A stretch of 64,000 nucleotides of DNA from Jeotgalibaca dankookensis (GTDB lineage: Bacteria > Bacillota > Bacilli > Lactobacillales > Aerococcaceae), in contig NZ_CP019728.1 of NCBI RefSeq assembly GCF_002005405.1, positions 186,001 to 250,000 on the forward strand, in the 5' to 3' direction. The notes under the pieces are model-generated. The model saw only the letters and a list, made by a program, of their open reading frames with translations. It had not been told where the DNA came from and searched no databases. Below, in pieces: positions 63,404-64,000 of this stretch. Positions within the stretch are counted from its first letter, which is position 1, and the number at the start of each line of letters is the position of its first letter. Made by a program: the position numbers and the translations under genes.

Positions 63404-64000
63404 ATGAGGAAAGTTGCTATACTAACTTTAAACGGGTATTTTAATTATGGAAATAGATTACAAAATTATGCACTACAAGAAGTTATAAAGTCTTTAGGTT
63501 TTGAAGTAGAAACTATAATTAGTACTACAAAAAATAGAGAGGAACAAGTGACATATCCATCCAAGATATATAATTCAATAAAAAAAGGTCCTAAATATGT
63601 TAAAAAGCTAGTTATAAATAAGATTAATAAGAAAGAAGTCATGAAATCAGCGGCAATAAGAACTAAGACATTCAAATATTTTACCAAAGAATATATTAAA
63701 GAAACAAATTATTCAATATCAGATGGAAATATTCCAAATGACTTATCAGATAAATATGATTACTTCGTAGTTGGTAGCGATCAAGTATGGAACCCTAATT
63801 TTCGAGAAGTCTCTTCACTTTATTTTTTGTTGTTTACAGAAGAAAATAAAAGGATTGCTTATGCTCCCAGTTTTGGAGTTTCGGAAATATCACTAGATTA
63901 CAAAGAAAATTATAAAAAATGGCTTTCTGGTTTCAGTAAGTTATCCGTAAGAGAAGACGATGGAGCAAAAATTATTAATGACTTGGTAGGAAAAAAAGCT
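63404..64000 (+). CDS. Polysaccharide pyruvyl transferase family protein, N-terminal part
   Basis: Frame runs off the window; 199 codons seen, with ATG 63404 behind AGGAGG. KVAILTLNGYFNYGNRLQNYALQEVIKSLGFEV at the start and YDYFVVGSDQVWNPNF, RIAYAPSFGVSEI later are the pattern of the PS_pyruv_trans family, which adds pyruvate ketals to exopolysaccharide sugars, making the polymer acidic. The catalytic C-terminal half is outside the window. Confidence 0.87.
   Translation, partial: MRKVAILTLNGYFNYGNRLQNYALQEVIKSLGFEVETIISTTKNREEQVTYPSKIYNSIKKGPKYVKKLVINKINKKEVMKSAAIRTKTFKYFTKEYIKETNYSISDGNIPNDLSDKYDYFVVGSDQVWNPNFREVSSLYFLLFTEENKRIAYAPSFGVSEISLDYKENYKKWLSGFSKLSVREDDGAKIINDLVGKKA

Overview
The window looks like a chromosomal segment of a low-GC Gram-positive bacterium of the order Lactobacillales, most like Carnobacteriaceae or Enterococcaceae relatives (inference from gene content, not a database match). 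Pointers are the BusR-controlled glycine betaine transporter, a Firmicutes-type GalT, CcpA-type cre sites, a strep-like class A sortase with an Mga-type regulator, AGGAGG ribosome binding sites with many TTG/GTG starts, and a tRNA-Arg without encoded CCA.

Layout. 0-4.7 kb: the end of a YesM-type sensor kinase, then a galactose ABC importer (mglBAC) with a cre site in front, a hairpin between mglB and mglA, and an unlisted 46-residue membrane protein at its end. 4.8-12.6 kb: a Gfo/Idh oxidoreductase, a DEAD-box helicase, a GalR-like repressor with a FAD/NAD protein, an AI-2E-family membrane protein, a YczE-like membrane protein and an aldo/keto reductase. 12.7-16.9 kb: a heterodimeric ABC exporter and RNase HI. 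17.1-19.9 kb: an AbgT transporter with an M20 amidohydrolase. 20-23.6 kb: busR-busAA-busAB osmoprotection. 23.7-26.4 kb: a CstR-controlled persulfide cluster of three sulfurtransferase modules. 26.5-29.8 kb: EAL, SDR, HAD and GtrA proteins. 30-32.6 kb: galK-galT on the minus strand, divergent from guaC and nagA. 35.1-36.9 kb: a likely small RNA, tRNA-Arg(CCT), and three minus-strand genes, one with a probable 3' frameshift. 37.1-41.7 kb: two PH-domain membrane proteins, a GH36 alpha-galactosidase and a small lipoprotein. 41.8-53.8 kb: sortase and Mga-like regulator divergent from a 3192-residue wall-anchored adhesin. 53.8-54.3 kb: remains of a GH1 phospho-beta-glucosidase. 54.7 kb to the end: an exopolysaccharide cluster that runs out of the window.

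How it fits together. Alpha-galactosidase, Mgl importer, GalK and GalT form a dispersed galactose route. It is tied together by cre sites (mglB, aga, galK promoter) and by one palindrome, TTTAGTAAA-N2-TTTACTAAA, found at both the galR promoter and the galK/guaC divide. The window's surface-building end (adhesin, sortase, polysaccharide) is the accessory part.

The most unusual items are the polysaccharide cluster, where an EpsN-like aminotransferase and EpsL-like sugar transferase sit with a GNAT, an ACC-deaminase-like PLP enzyme and an ATP-grasp ligase (possible aminoacylated sugar); the adhesin with 13 tandem isopeptide-type repeats and an LPFAG anchor; three intergenic arrays of alternating inverted motifs with shared architecture but, in one case, a different sequence; and an unidentified structured RNA at about 35.4 kb.
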